Shown here piece by piece: positions 8,601-17,146 of a stretch of 46,235 nucleotides of DNA. The notes below the pieces were generated by a model. It saw only the letters and a list, made by a program, of their open reading frames with translations. It did not search any database and was not told the origin of the DNA. The position numbers were made by a program, and so were the translations under genes. This DNA is from Gammaproteobacteria bacterium (GTDB lineage Bacteria > Pseudomonadota > Gammaproteobacteria > UBA1113): the NCBI GenBank assembly GCA_021773305.1, contig JAJFKH010000005.1, positions 1 to 46,235 of the forward strand. Direction: 5' to 3'. Position 1 is the stretch's first letter, and every line of letters starts with the position of its first letter.

Positions 8601-9479
8601 ATGTTTCATGGAAGTCTAGTTGCACTCGTAACGCCGCTGACTGCGGATGATCAGGTTGATTATGAGGGATTAACACGGTTAATTGACTATCATTTGAACA
8701 ATAAAACCGATGGGATTGTTGTTGTAGGAAGTACTGGAGAATCAGGCACCTTGACTCATGGCGAGCATGAAAAGGTGATCCGGCATACAGTTGAGCAGGT
8801 TGGGGGACAGATCCCAGTCATTGCTGGGACGGGAGCGGTATCCACCTGGGAAACCATTGAGCTAACCCAGGGGGCTATGGAGCTGGGTGTGGATGGTTGT
8901 TTGGTCATGACCCCCCCTTACATAAAACCAACCCAAGAAGGGCTTTATCAGCATTATAGAGCCATCGCAGATGCTGTACACATCCCCATAATCCTTTACA
9001 ATGTTCCCGGGCGAACCGCTGTTGATTTATTGCCTGAAACTGTGGCTCGCTTAGCAGAATTCAGCAATATTGTGGGCATTAAAGAAGCAACTGGCAATGT
9101 TGAGCGCGTGCATGAGATTGTTAATGCCTGTGGCGATAAAATTGATGTACTGAGTGGTGATGATCCCACAGCAAAAGATCTGATTTTTGCTGGCGGTCGG
9201 GGGGATATTTCTGTGGCAGCGAATGTAGCGCCGCAATTAATGCATGAACTTTGCGCAGCCTGTCTTGCAGGAGACCGAGAGCGAGGAGAGCAGCTTCATG
9301 CACAGTTAAAGCCATTGTTCGATGAATTGTTTACAGAAGCCAATCCGATACCTGTAAAATGGGCTGTTGCGCAACAGGGATTGATTGGAGGTTATATTCG
9401 ATCACCATTAACGCCGCTTAGTCAGCAATATCAACAATCATTAGGACAGATCCTCCAGGAGGTTGAAGGATTATCGTGA
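8601..9479 (+). CDS. dapA: 4-hydroxy-tetrahydrodipicolinate synthase
   Basis: The first committed enzyme of the diaminopimelate/lysine pathway, condensing pyruvate with aspartate semialdehyde. The Schiff-base lysine is Lys161 in GIKEATGN. The catalytic-triad and substrate residues are present: Thr45 in GSTGES, Tyr107 in PPYIKPTQEG, Tyr133 and Arg138 in ILYNVPGRT. The start at 8601 (MFHGSLVALVTP) is preferred over an in-frame start at 8580. It aligns with the family N-terminus and follows the ribosome site GGGGGA at 8588-8593. The protein is 292 residues, the normal length. The last bases overlap the next gene as GTGA, showing coupling to the lipoprotein, the classic dapA-bamC arrangement. Confidence 0.95.
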   Translation: MFHGSLVALVTPLTADDQVDYEGLTRLIDYHLNNKTDGIVVVGSTGESGTLTHGEHEKVIRHTVEQVGGQIPVIAGTGAVSTWETIELTQGAMELGVDGCLVMTPPYIKPTQEGLYQHYRAIADAVHIPIILYNVPGRTAVDLLPETVARLAEFSNIVGIKEATGNVERVHEIVNACGDKIDVLSGDDPTAKDLIFAGGRGDISVAANVAPQLMHELCAACLAGDRERGEQLHAQLKPLFDELFTEANPIPVKWAVAQQGLIGGYIRSPLTPLSQQYQQSLGQILQEVEGLS

Positions 9480-9769
9480 AAACTACTTTAATTGTTTTAT
9501 GTTTATCGTTACTCGCAGGTTGTGGCAAATTAAGTTATTTACCCAAGAGTATCCATAATCCCATTCATAACCGTGTTGGGGAATATCAAACTGAGGCTAG
9601 TTTGCCGAGCTTGCAAATGCCTCCGGGCGTTACAGCAATTGATCCCGATCCCTATTATGTTGTTCCGGATATTCCTAATGCTGAGATGACATCTGTTAGC
9701 ATTTTGCCTCCGGGCAGTCAGTTAATGAAAGAAGAAAATACCAAACCACGAAACCAACGTAGAGACTAA
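9476..9769 (+). CDS. bamC: minimal BamC-like outer-membrane lipoprotein
   Basis: A 97-residue lipoprotein beginning with GTG. It has a short signal peptide and lipobox LLAGC, with Cys16 as the lipidated residue. The mature part is extended and proline-rich: [16 protein letters not shown], then [11 protein letters not shown] and SILPPGSQL. This recalls the unstructured N-terminal arm of BamC, which in E. coli lies along BamD in the outer-membrane beta-barrel assembly complex. The position between dapA and purC is exactly that of bamC. The E. coli protein is about 344 residues and has two helix-grip domains, both missing here. The call therefore rests on the lipobox, the arm-like sequence and synteny. 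There is no frameshift sign, and purC starts one base after the stop. Confidence 0.7.
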   Translation: MKTTLIVLCLSLLAGCGKLSYLPKSIHNPIHNRVGEYQTEASLPSLQMPPGVTAIDPDPYYVVPDIPNAEMTSVSILPPGSQLMKEENTKPRNQRRD

Positions 9770-9770
9770 T

Positions 9771-10481
9771 ATGCAGAAAAAACAAGAGCTTTATGCAGGT
9801 AAAGCAAAAACGGTTTATGAAACGGATGATCCTAATATTTATTTATTGGAATTTCGCAATGATACCTCTGCTTTTGATGGAGAGAAAGTGCGTCAATTGA
9901 CCGATAAAGGCAAAGTGAATAACTTGTTTAATGCGCATATTATGCAAGCATTAGAAGTTGCTGGAATTGCGACTCACTTTATTAAACTTATTGATGATAA
10001 AACCTCTGCGGTAAAATGTTTGGACATGATACCGGTAGAATGTGTTCTTCGTAATTATGCCGCTGGGGGCTTGAGTAAGCGTTTGGGGATTGAAGAAGGA
10101 CAGGTGTTATCTCCACCCATTTTTGAATTTTTCTTGAAAGATGATGCGTTACATGATCCTATGATTTGTGATTCTCATATTATGACATTTGGTTGGGCCA
10201 GTGAGGATGAAGTGCGGCAAATGAAGGAACTTACTTGCAAAGTCAATGATGTATTGCAGCCGTTATTTGCTGAAGGTGGATTGCAGCTAGTAGATTTTAA
10301 GCTGGAATTTGGACGTTGTGATGGCAACATTGTATTGGGAGATGAATTTACCCCAGATGGTTGTCGAATTTGGGATGCAAAAACCCAAGAAAAATTTGAT
10401 AAGGATAGGTTTCGGCGAGATTTAGGGGATGTGGTTGAACATTACCGACTTGCCGCTGAACGCTTAGGGCTTGTTATTTAG
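9771..10481 (+). CDS. purC: phosphoribosylaminoimidazole-succinocarboxamide synthase
   Basis: SAICAR synthetase, an ATP-dependent ligase of de novo purine synthesis that joins aspartate to CAIR. The 236-residue sequence follows E. coli PurC throughout: [15 protein letters not shown] at the N-terminus, [50 protein letters not shown], and [14 protein letters not shown] at the C-terminus. It is the last gene of the dapA-bamC-purC operon. The next gene, vgrG, has its own promoter starting 22 bases downstream. Confidence 0.96.
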   Translation: MQKKQELYAGKAKTVYETDDPNIYLLEFRNDTSAFDGEKVRQLTDKGKVNNLFNAHIMQALEVAGIATHFIKLIDDKTSAVKCLDMIPVECVLRNYAAGGLSKRLGIEEGQVLSPPIFEFFLKDDALHDPMICDSHIMTFGWASEDEVRQMKELTCKVNDVLQPLFAEGGLQLVDFKLEFGRCDGNIVLGDEFTPDGCRIWDAKTQEKFDKDRFRRDLGDVVEHYRLAAERLGLVI

Positions 10482-10503
10482 CTGAATTTGTTTATCCACG
10501 GCC

Positions 10504-10549
10504 TTGAATAATAATTTAAAGCATATATAATAAATTCTTTATGCTTTAA
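10504..10549 (+). promoter_or_regulatory. vgrG promoter flanked by a perfect 10 bp inverted repeat (probable operator)
   Basis: -35 TTGAAT (10504-10509), 16-base spacer, consensus -10 TATAAT (10526-10531). The arms TTAAAGCATA (10516-10525) and TATGCTTTAA (10540-10549) abut and surround the -10 and the likely start of transcription near 10538. Only the right arm would be transcribed, so the palindrome is more likely a protein-binding operator than an RNA hairpin. The right arm also runs into the ribosome site AAGGGA. Confidence 0.55.
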
Positions 10550-10558
10550 GGGACGTTG

Positions 10559-12247
10559 ATGCAAATATTTTGTCAGCTGCAAGGGAAGGATAAGGTTTAC
10601 CCAGTTCATGGATGTACCTTTATTTCTCAAGATCAGGAAGCCACGATCCGAGGTAGAGATCATCATGTTTTGGAATTTACCAGCGAAAAGGGATTGGCCA
10701 TAGACGAATGGCTTAAACAGCCTGTTACTCTTCTTCTCAAATCCCAACATAACGTTGGCTATTTTACTGGGATCATTACACAGCTTACAGAAATCAAACA
10801 AGGTTATAGAGCATATTTACATTCATTGTTAGATATTTTTACCTGGGAAAAACGCAGCTGTTATCATGCTCCAGGAACTTTGCAGGATATTATTGAAGCT
10901 GTCTGTGCAAATTACAGTCATGTTTTTCAAACCATAGAAGTTAAGTTTAAAAACGAAATTTTTTTTGATAAGACCCAGTTACAGTACCAAGAAACGGATG
11001 ATGGTTTTTTGCAATCATTGTTTACAGAGCATAACATTCGCTGCTACATACAGCAAAATGGATGTGATTATGTGTTAATATTCAGTGATTCTGATATTTA
11101 TAGTAAAGATCCTGAGGAATATATTTTTGTTGAGAAAAAGGGGTTTCTATATCCAGAGAATGGAATTTTTCAACTTAAAAAAGTTAAAAAACTTCTAGGG
11201 ATTAATGGAAAGTCAGAGACTTACTGGATTGCAAAAAGTCATTCTGGAGAGATTACAGAAGATGATATTTTAACAGTGGAAGGGCATCCTAATGCAGCGT
11301 TTAATCGCACTTATTATGTTCGTCAAGTGCAACATTCTTTACAAAAAAAGTGCTATGAAAACACCTTTGTTTTAGATCCTCACCCCAGGAAAAATAGATT
11401 AGCGAAGATATTAAATCCAACAATAACAACGGGTATCATCTCATCAGAAAAAAATCAGATGGGAAACTATCAAGTTCAATTAGATGCTGTGAACGATGAA
11501 AATTTATCAATGGTGGCTATACCCATTTTTCCTAGTGCATGTAAGCAAAGTGGAATGCAGCTTCCTTATCAAAAGCATCAATCGGTTTTGATTTTTCCTG
11601 ATAGAGAGCAGCTTATTATTTTGGGTGCTGTGAATAAAAACAATGATTCTGGCGTCAGCCAAGTTAAAAGTGGAGGGTCGTTAACGTTTTCTGCGAATTC
11701 CATGGTATGCGCTTCCAGCTATCAACAAAATATTACAATGCTCCAGAAAGAAAATATGATTCAGTTGAATAACCCACAACAATCTACGGAGTTTTTATCT
11801 CAGAGGTTGTTGTGGCAAAGCGGCGATTCTTTTCAGTGGTCTCTGGGCGGTTTTCGTGTTGTTAATGTTGATGAAAACTATACAATTAATGCAGATAATT
11901 ATGAGATTACAACGGCTCAGCATGCAGAATTAGCTTCCTCTGGAGAGATGCAGCTTATTAGCCATGGAACTAGCACGTTCATTACAGCACAGCAGGCCCT
12001 TACAATAGATGTCCAAAACGGTATTAACATTGTGCTGAAAAAAGGGGATAGTGTGCTTCGTGGGGAAATAGTGGAAATAGAAAGTGAGAATGAGTTACGG
12101 TTTGTAGCAGCAAGTGAATGGAAAATTACATCTGTAAATAGTGAAATATACCTAGATTCTAAAGGTAATATCAACATGATCAGTAAAAAAATCAGCATAC
12201 ATTCTGACAAAATAATGTTCAACGGAATGTTGCAGTATGTTAATTGA
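10559..12247 (+). CDS. vgrG: type VI secretion VgrG-like spike protein
   Basis: A 562-residue protein with the VgrG architecture. The first part resembles the phage gp27-like base: FTGIITQLTEIKQGYRAYL, LQDIIEAVCANY, then QYQETDDGFLQSLFTEHNI. A gp5-like OB fold follows at roughly residues 281-360, ending in LIFPDREQLIILGAVN. The C-terminal 200 residues are repetitive, short-beta-strand sequence typical of the needle (ending IYLDSKGNINMISKKIS). There is no added enzymatic domain, so it would be a structural spike rather than an evolved effector. The ATG at 10559 is preferred to a TTG at 10556 because it lies at good distance from AAGGGA. No Hcp, PAAR, adaptor or sheath gene is near. Confidence 0.82.
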   Translation: MQIFCQLQGKDKVYPVHGCTFISQDQEATIRGRDHHVLEFTSEKGLAIDEWLKQPVTLLLKSQHNVGYFTGIITQLTEIKQGYRAYLHSLLDIFTWEKRSCYHAPGTLQDIIEAVCANYSHVFQTIEVKFKNEIFFDKTQLQYQETDDGFLQSLFTEHNIRCYIQQNGCDYVLIFSDSDIYSKDPEEYIFVEKKGFLYPENGIFQLKKVKKLLGINGKSETYWIAKSHSGEITEDDILTVEGHPNAAFNRTYYVRQVQHSLQKKCYENTFVLDPHPRKNRLAKILNPTITTGIISSEKNQMGNYQVQLDAVNDENLSMVAIPIFPSACKQSGMQLPYQKHQSVLIFPDREQLIILGAVNKNNDSGVSQVKSGGSLTFSANSMVCASSYQQNITMLQKENMIQLNNPQQSTEFLSQRLLWQSGDSFQWSLGGFRVVNVDENYTINADNYEITTAQHAELASSGEMQLISHGTSTFITAQQALTIDVQNGINIVLKKGDSVLRGEIVEIESENELRFVAASEWKITSVNSEIYLDSKGNINMISKKISIHSDKIMFNGMLQYVN

Positions 12248-12279
12248 CAAAACATTAGGTGTTTAACTTGATTTTGTCA
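12245..12279 (+). terminator. inverted repeat at the end of vgrG, weak terminator candidate
   Basis: TGACAAAA (12245-12252, containing the stop codon) and TTTTGTCA (12272-12279) form a perfect 8 bp stem with a 19-base loop, followed by TAATTTTG. The stem is AT-rich and no clean T-run follows, so efficiency would be modest. Confidence 0.35.
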
Positions 12280-12386
12280 TAATTTTGTAGTAAAAGATCT
12301 ATTAGCAATGAGTTGCATTGCGCTGAAGGATAGCTCCTAAAAAATGACTTTATTTGTATTGGCTTCGATTTATCGCGATAGAGTTG

Positions 12387-12418
12387 GAGGAAGGTCAGTG
12401 AAGAAGACCAAGCTCCTC
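12387..12418 (+). other. two-tier hairpin in the vgrG-adenylation enzyme gap
   Basis: GAGG (12387-12390)/CCTC (12415-12418) encloses GGTC (12393-12396)/GACC (12406-12409), and AGATTTT follows. It may be a leader structure or a weak terminator ahead of the adenylation enzyme. The rest of the gap (12280-12511) shows nothing else recognisable. Confidence 0.25.
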
Positions 12419-12511
12419 AGATTTTGACATGGCGAGCATAGGGATGGTTTTTTAAAAAATCACTGTTTGTTTGAAAACTGTTTAACCTCAAAATGGATTT
12501 TTATAATTGAC

Positions 12512-14038
12512 ATGGATAGTACGGTATTGATTCATAATCTATTCGAAAAGCAATGTCAGCGTTTACCTCATAAAACGGCTCTTGTCTGTGACTCTGGGCG
12601 TATTAGTTATGCAGAGCTTGATTTGAGAGCAAATCGTATTGCTGAGTGTTTAATTCAATCTGGTGTGCCCAGAGAAACTCCTATAGCGATTATCTGTGAG
12701 AAAAACATTGATTACGTTGCGAGTGTTTTAGGGATTTTAAAGGCTGGATGTGCATTTGTTCCTATTGATCGTAATTATCCCCTTACACGAGTGGAATATT
12801 TAGTCAAACAAGTTAACATTGAATATATGATCACAAATTCATCAAATACTGTGCTGTTTGGTGAAAGGGTTGGGAATGTAAAAATTATCACTCCCTCGAT
12901 GTTGATGAAATCTCTAAAACCGGCGATAAAATTGCCTAAGGTGCAGTCAGATAACCTGGCTTACATTATTTATACTTCGGGATCTACCGGTGCTCCCAAA
13001 GGGACAATGATTGAGCATAAAAGCATTGTGCATACTTTATTGAATCAAATAGATTTTATTAACCTCCAGCCTGAAGATAATTATCTCTGTTTTTCCTCTA
13101 TTGCATTTGATTCATCTATTTGTGAAATTTTTGGTACGCTAGCTGCGGGTGCAACAGCATTTTTATACGATCGAACGAAAAACTTTTCTCCTAAGGCATT
13201 GCTAAAATACATTAATAAACACGAGATAACAGCTGCAACTTTTACGCCATCAGTCTTAAAACTTTTGCGGCCAGAAGCGCTACCAACGCTACAGAAAGTT
13301 ATTTCTGCTGGAGAAAAATGTTCTTTAGATTTGATGCGACAGTGGGCGAAGCACAAAAATTTTTACAATGGGTATGGCCCTACAGAGGCAAGTGTTTGTA
13401 CCCATATGAAGGTTTGCCATTATGAAGATTTTCATGTCACTCTAGGCGACCCCCTGGGTGACAACTGCCATTATGTGCTGAATGATGCTATGCAACCTGT
13501 AGTGCTAGGAGAAATTGGTCAGCTGTATCTTTCGGGGCCTTGTGTTGCTCGGGGTTATGCAAATTTATCCGGAGATTGCTTTTTGAAAAATCCATTTTCA
13601 AAAGATCCGACTAGCCGAATTTATAGAACAGGTGACTTAGTGCGATTATATAAAGGTAGCCAGATGGAGTATATTGGCCGTAAAGATCAACAGATAAAAA
13701 TAAATGGCTGTCGAGTAGATCCTTTTGAAATTGCCGAAGTATTGAAATACCATAAGGCAATCAAGGATGCTATTGTTACAGTAGTTGACAATGATGGACG
13801 TAATAAAATTATTGCATATTATAAAGTTAAAAAATGCTATGAAGTGACGTCAGAGCAAGTTAGAAAAGTTTTTGTTAATTACTTTCCTGATTATATGATT
13901 CCTGCATTTTTTATTGAGACAACTGAATTTCCATTAAACTATAACTTAAAAATTGATTTTCACCAATTGATTGGTGATTTTTCAAGCTTAGCTAAGGCTA
14001 AGACTGAATTGAATAAATACAAAGAAACATACTCATAG
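12512..14038 (+). CDS. stand-alone NRPS-type adenylation enzyme (AMP-binding family)
   Basis: A 508-residue single-domain adenylating enzyme of the ANL superfamily, closest in motif pattern to non-ribosomal peptide synthetase A domains. The core motifs run in order: ISYAELDLRANRIA, LKAGCAFVPIDRNYP, the phosphate loop YTSGSTGAPKG, FDSS, NGYGPTE, GEIGQLYLSG, YRTGD, GRKDQQIKINGCRVDP, and the C-terminal NLKID with the catalytic lysine. The Asp in FDSS, which in NRPS A domains holds the substrate amino group, favours an alpha-amino acid. No carrier-protein or condensation domain follows, so it must load a carrier elsewhere or act alone. The ATG at 12512 is preferred over an upstream in-frame TTG at 12467. 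Confidence 0.85.
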   Translation: MDSTVLIHNLFEKQCQRLPHKTALVCDSGRISYAELDLRANRIAECLIQSGVPRETPIAIICEKNIDYVASVLGILKAGCAFVPIDRNYPLTRVEYLVKQVNIEYMITNSSNTVLFGERVGNVKIITPSMLMKSLKPAIKLPKVQSDNLAYIIYTSGSTGAPKGTMIEHKSIVHTLLNQIDFINLQPEDNYLCFSSIAFDSSICEIFGTLAAGATAFLYDRTKNFSPKALLKYINKHEITAATFTPSVLKLLRPEALPTLQKVISAGEKCSLDLMRQWAKHKNFYNGYGPTEASVCTHMKVCHYEDFHVTLGDPLGDNCHYVLNDAMQPVVLGEIGQLYLSGPCVARGYANLSGDCFLKNPFSKDPTSRIYRTGDLVRLYKGSQMEYIGRKDQQIKINGCRVDPFEIAEVLKYHKAIKDAIVTVVDNDGRNKIIAYYKVKKCYEVTSEQVRKVFVNYFPDYMIPAFFIETTEFPLNYNLKIDFHQLIGDFSSLAKAKTELNKYKETYS

Positions 14039-14111
14039 CATGGTATATGCTCGGCGCGGATAGAATTGCTGTTTTTAGCATTCATTTAATGCATAAATAA
14101 TTTTACTTTAC

Positions 14112-16355
14112 CTAAGAGCAGATCCACTTATTTATAATTTCTTGAAGCTGGTTGAAGCTCAGAGGTTTACTAAGAAAATCATCCATCCCTGCATCCAGGC
14201 ACGTTTTTTTATCTTTATCTGTAGAATGAGCGGTCAATGCAATGACCGGCCCGTGTATGTATTTTCGAACTCTTTTTATAAGTTCATAACCAGACATGTC
14301 AGGCAATCCTAGATCCATAAAAACCAGGTTGTAATCATTCTGACGACATAGTTCAACGGCAGTTGTACCACAATCTGCTATTTTACAGGAAAAGCCCATT
14401 CGTGATAGAAATGATGATTGAATTTTTTGATTAGTGCAGTCATCTTCAACCATTAAAATATTCACATTTTCTTTGGATATGGATGAAATTAAACTAGATT
14501 CGCTAAATTCTTTCAGCATATCACTAGCGTCTTCTATCACATTTAATAGTTCTTTATCCCCTTCAGCAAGGTTATAGTGCAGCCCCATGTGGTTTTCTTG
14601 TACAGTTGATGTGTCAGAGCCATATGTAATAACTGCCATGTTTTTTTTCTTCAGCCAAAGCTCAGGTATGGTACTGGTATCATTTCCATCAATGAAAACA
14701 ATTTGTAGGACTTTATTTTCTGTCAGTGTAAAGCTGCTCGGTGAAACGAGTTTTATATTTCGCCCATCTAACTTAGAAAAAATAATTTTTCCAGCATCAC
14801 AGTCATTGTTGATGATACTAACCGATATATCAGCATTGTTTTTTGACCAATCTTGAAGAAAATTGGACTCAGGACATTTATCTACGTAGATTTGGCACCA
14901 AAAAGTTGCCCCATTACCTAATTGACTGTTAACACCCACGTTTCCGCCCATGCCTTCTACTAAACTTTGTACAATAAAAAGTCCTAGTCCGGTTCCATCG
15001 TACTTACTTTGGTAAGAGGCCTCTACTTGAACAAACTTTTTAAATACATCATCAATTTGATCATCGGGGATCCCAATGCCCGTGTCTTCAATAGAAATTT
15101 GTATATGGATACTATCTTCAGTTTCTTTGATAGGGTCAAAAGCTAAAAGCACACAACCACCAGAAGTGAATTTTATGGCATTGCTTAATAAATTCATAAT
15201 TACCTGTTTTATTCTTTTTTTATCTCCTACAAGAAACACGGGCAAGCTTTCATCGTAGCAGATCTCAAGATCAACATTATTTAAATTTGCATGAAATCTT
15301 AGTTTGGTAGTGACTTCTGTGGCTAAGCGGTACAGGTTAAATCGTTCTTTTTCTAGTTTTAGTTTATCTGTTTCAAGTTTTGCTAGCATCAGGATATCTT
15401 CGATGATTTGTTTCAAGTAGGTGCCTGATTTATTTAATTCACGAAGCATTGTTTTTTGTTCAGTTGTGCTTTCTTCAGACATGAGCAACAGCTCGGAGAT
15501 GCCTAAAATACCATTGAGCGGTGTTTTTAAATCATGACTCATGCAAGCAAGGAATTCTGATTTTGCGCGGTTGGCACATTCAGCTGCTTCTTTGGCTTCT
15601 CGCAAGCTGGCTTCTAAGCGTTTTCTCTCGGTGATATCAACACTAACCCCTAGGATGCCAATGGATTCACTTTGCTCGTCGAGAATGGGTGATTTATAAC
15701 TTAATACATTAAGTTGTCTGCCTGATTCATCTTTGCCTGTTTCTTCAAATATTTTAGACTTTTGGCTTTCCATGATTTGTAAATCATTTTCACGGATTTG
15801 ATAAGCTTTTGTTTTGGTTGTCATGTCGAAATCGGTTTTATTCGCTAAATCATCTCCGCTAGGAAGTTTCGCATTCCGTGCCAAATTATCATTGCCGCCT
15901 AAAAAGCGGCTGTTTTCATCTTTCCAGTAGATAAAAAGAGGTAGTCTGGAGATCATGCTGTTAAAGTAAAAATCTTGCTTAGCGAAATCGGTGACCTCCA
16001 TGGCGGATGTGATCATGCCTACGATTGCATCTCCATCATAGAGAGGAGTTCTTGTGGTGCGAAGATACATTTTTTCTCCGCAGATTAAGATGGTTTCCCT
16101 TGCAACAACAGGAGGGCTTTTTTTTACTTCATCGATATCTTTGGGGTAATATTTTTTTACCCAAGGTAGATCTGTATCTTTTAACCCAGCAATATTCGGA
16201 AGTCCTGTTTTAGTTAACAGGTTTTGAAAGGCTTGGTTACAGTCAAGGTAGACGCCATCAAGATCCTGCCAATAGGCAAAAATTCCGAGTGTATCGCTCA
16301 CTTGCCGTATTTTGCTGGATGAAGGAGCCGCTGTTTTCTCTAGGGTGCAATCCAT
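14112..16355 (-). CDS. hybrid sensor histidine kinase with two PAS domains and a C-terminal receiver
   Basis: A 747-residue cytoplasmic two-component kinase without transmembrane segments. Domains in order: PAS (about 18-125), PAS (about 130-245, ending DITERKRLE), HisKA with the phospho-acceptor His274 in MSHDLKTPLNG, HATPase with NLLSNAIKF, DTGIGIP and GTGLGL boxes (about 365-495), a receiver-like stretch (about 510-610) in which no aligned acidic triad is obvious, and a receiver (about 630-745) with E637/D638, phospho-acceptor Asp681, Thr708 and Lys730. The layout resembles ArcB/BarA-type kinases but lacks an Hpt domain, so it needs a separate phosphotransfer protein or a partner regulator, which is not in the window. 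The signal is unknown. A small coiled-coil gene lies 115 bases upstream on the same strand. Confidence 0.92.
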   Translation of the reverse strand: MDCTLEKTAAPSSSKIRQVSDTLGIFAYWQDLDGVYLDCNQAFQNLLTKTGLPNIAGLKDTDLPWVKKYYPKDIDEVKKSPPVVARETILICGEKMYLRTTRTPLYDGDAIVGMITSAMEVTDFAKQDFYFNSMISRLPLFIYWKDENSRFLGGNDNLARNAKLPSGDDLANKTDFDMTTKTKAYQIRENDLQIMESQKSKIFEETGKDESGRQLNVLSYKSPILDEQSESIGILGVSVDITERKRLEASLREAKEAAECANRAKSEFLACMSHDLKTPLNGILGISELLLMSEESTTEQKTMLRELNKSGTYLKQIIEDILMLAKLETDKLKLEKERFNLYRLATEVTTKLRFHANLNNVDLEICYDESLPVFLVGDKKRIKQVIMNLLSNAIKFTSGGCVLLAFDPIKETEDSIHIQISIEDTGIGIPDDQIDDVFKKFVQVEASYQSKYDGTGLGLFIVQSLVEGMGGNVGVNSQLGNGATFWCQIYVDKCPESNFLQDWSKNNADISVSIINNDCDAGKIIFSKLDGRNIKLVSPSSFTLTENKVLQIVFIDGNDTSTIPELWLKKKNMAVITYGSDTSTVQENHMGLHYNLAEGDKELLNVIEDASDMLKEFSESSLISSISKENVNILMVEDDCTNQKIQSSFLSRMGFSCKIADCGTTAVELCRQNDYNLVFMDLGLPDMSGYELIKRVRKYIHGPVIALTAHSTDKDKKTCLDAGMDDFLSKPLSFNQLQEIINKWICS

Positions 16356-16470
16356 TGCGATCTCTTTTTACGCTGTAAAATTTCCCATGAACCCACAGGG
16401 TAAGGTCACCATAAAGGACTTTGCAGAAAAGAGCAAGCCTAAGATTGAGGTAAATTTGGCTTTTCTCCTA

Positions 16471-16797
16471 TCAAGCATAGGAAGTTAACAGTGACTCTGA
16501 TTCAGTTGAAAGATCTTCGCCTATGGGTTCCTGGGGCAAAGATTTAATGCGATTTTGAATTTTTTGCAGTAAATCATCTAATTCATTTTGCTGATTATCT
16601 GTATCATGATTTACCATTTTTGTGTGTTTTATGCCTAAATCCAAATAACTCAGTTCAGATTTGATCTTGCTGAGTTCACGAAGCATGAGTTTCAATTGGC
16701 TTTCTAGTGCCGATTTTTCCTCTCGTTTATTAAAAAACTGGATCTTCAGTAGCATGTAAGCATACATTTTGAGATCAAAAATATTACTGGCTTTCAT
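16471..16797 (-). CDS. small coiled-coil hypothetical protein
   Basis: A 108-residue charged protein of unknown family. Residues 25-60 (REEKSALESQLKLMLRELS...) and 70-90 (DDLLQKIQNRIKSL) show heptad-like spacing typical of coiled coils; the tail is Ser/Glu-rich. There is no signal peptide. The start follows AAGGAA, a fair ribosome site. It lies upstream of the hybrid kinase on the same strand and may be co-transcribed with it; any functional link is conjecture. Confidence 0.6.
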   Translation of the reverse strand: MKASNIFDLKMYAYMLLKIQFFNKREEKSALESQLKLMLRELSKIKSELSYLDLGIKHTKMVNHDTDNQQNELDDLLQKIQNRIKSLPQEPIGEDLSTESESLLTSYA

Positions 16798-17146
16798 TAA
16801 CTCGTTCCTTACTGTCTAGGTTACGACTGATTTATATCTAACGATCTATAAGCACTTCATCTCAGAGATATTTCGACGTAATTGCAAGGACGACATATGG
16901 CAAGTAGTATGTGTTCTTGAGTACAAATATTGAACACTATTCATTTTTTGTGAATTAATTCGCACAGCCCAACCCCTTAATGAGAATGTTTACTCAACAT
17001 AAAAAACTCATCCCTGTTGCTTTGTCAAATTAATCCTTATCTGACTTAAGGTATAGTATATACAACCTGAAAAAAAATGCATGTAAGATATTTCTCAAAA
17101 ATCTGTGAGCATCTTGCTCACAGACCTGGGTATACTTGGCGTAGGT
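16798..17146 (-). other. intergenic region without a gene
   Basis: This 349-base AT-rich stretch holds no convincing ORF. On the minus strand a TATAAA (+ strand 16831-16836) could serve as -10 for the coiled-coil gene, though no good -35 accompanies it. Its right end contains the lipoprotein terminator (17103-17123). Nothing else is recognised. Confidence 0.5.
17092..17123 (-). terminator. intrinsic terminator of the Ala-rich lipoprotein gene
   Basis: CTGTGAGCA (17103-17111) and TGCTCACAG (17115-17123) make a perfect 9 bp stem with a 3-base loop. Read on the minus strand it is followed by ATTTTTGAGAAAT, a T-rich tail, 23 bases after the lipoprotein stop codon. Confidence 0.8.

Noticed and set aside
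9476-9769. Frameshifted full-length bamC
   Set aside because: purC begins one base after the stop codon, leaving no room for the missing 250 residues downstream.
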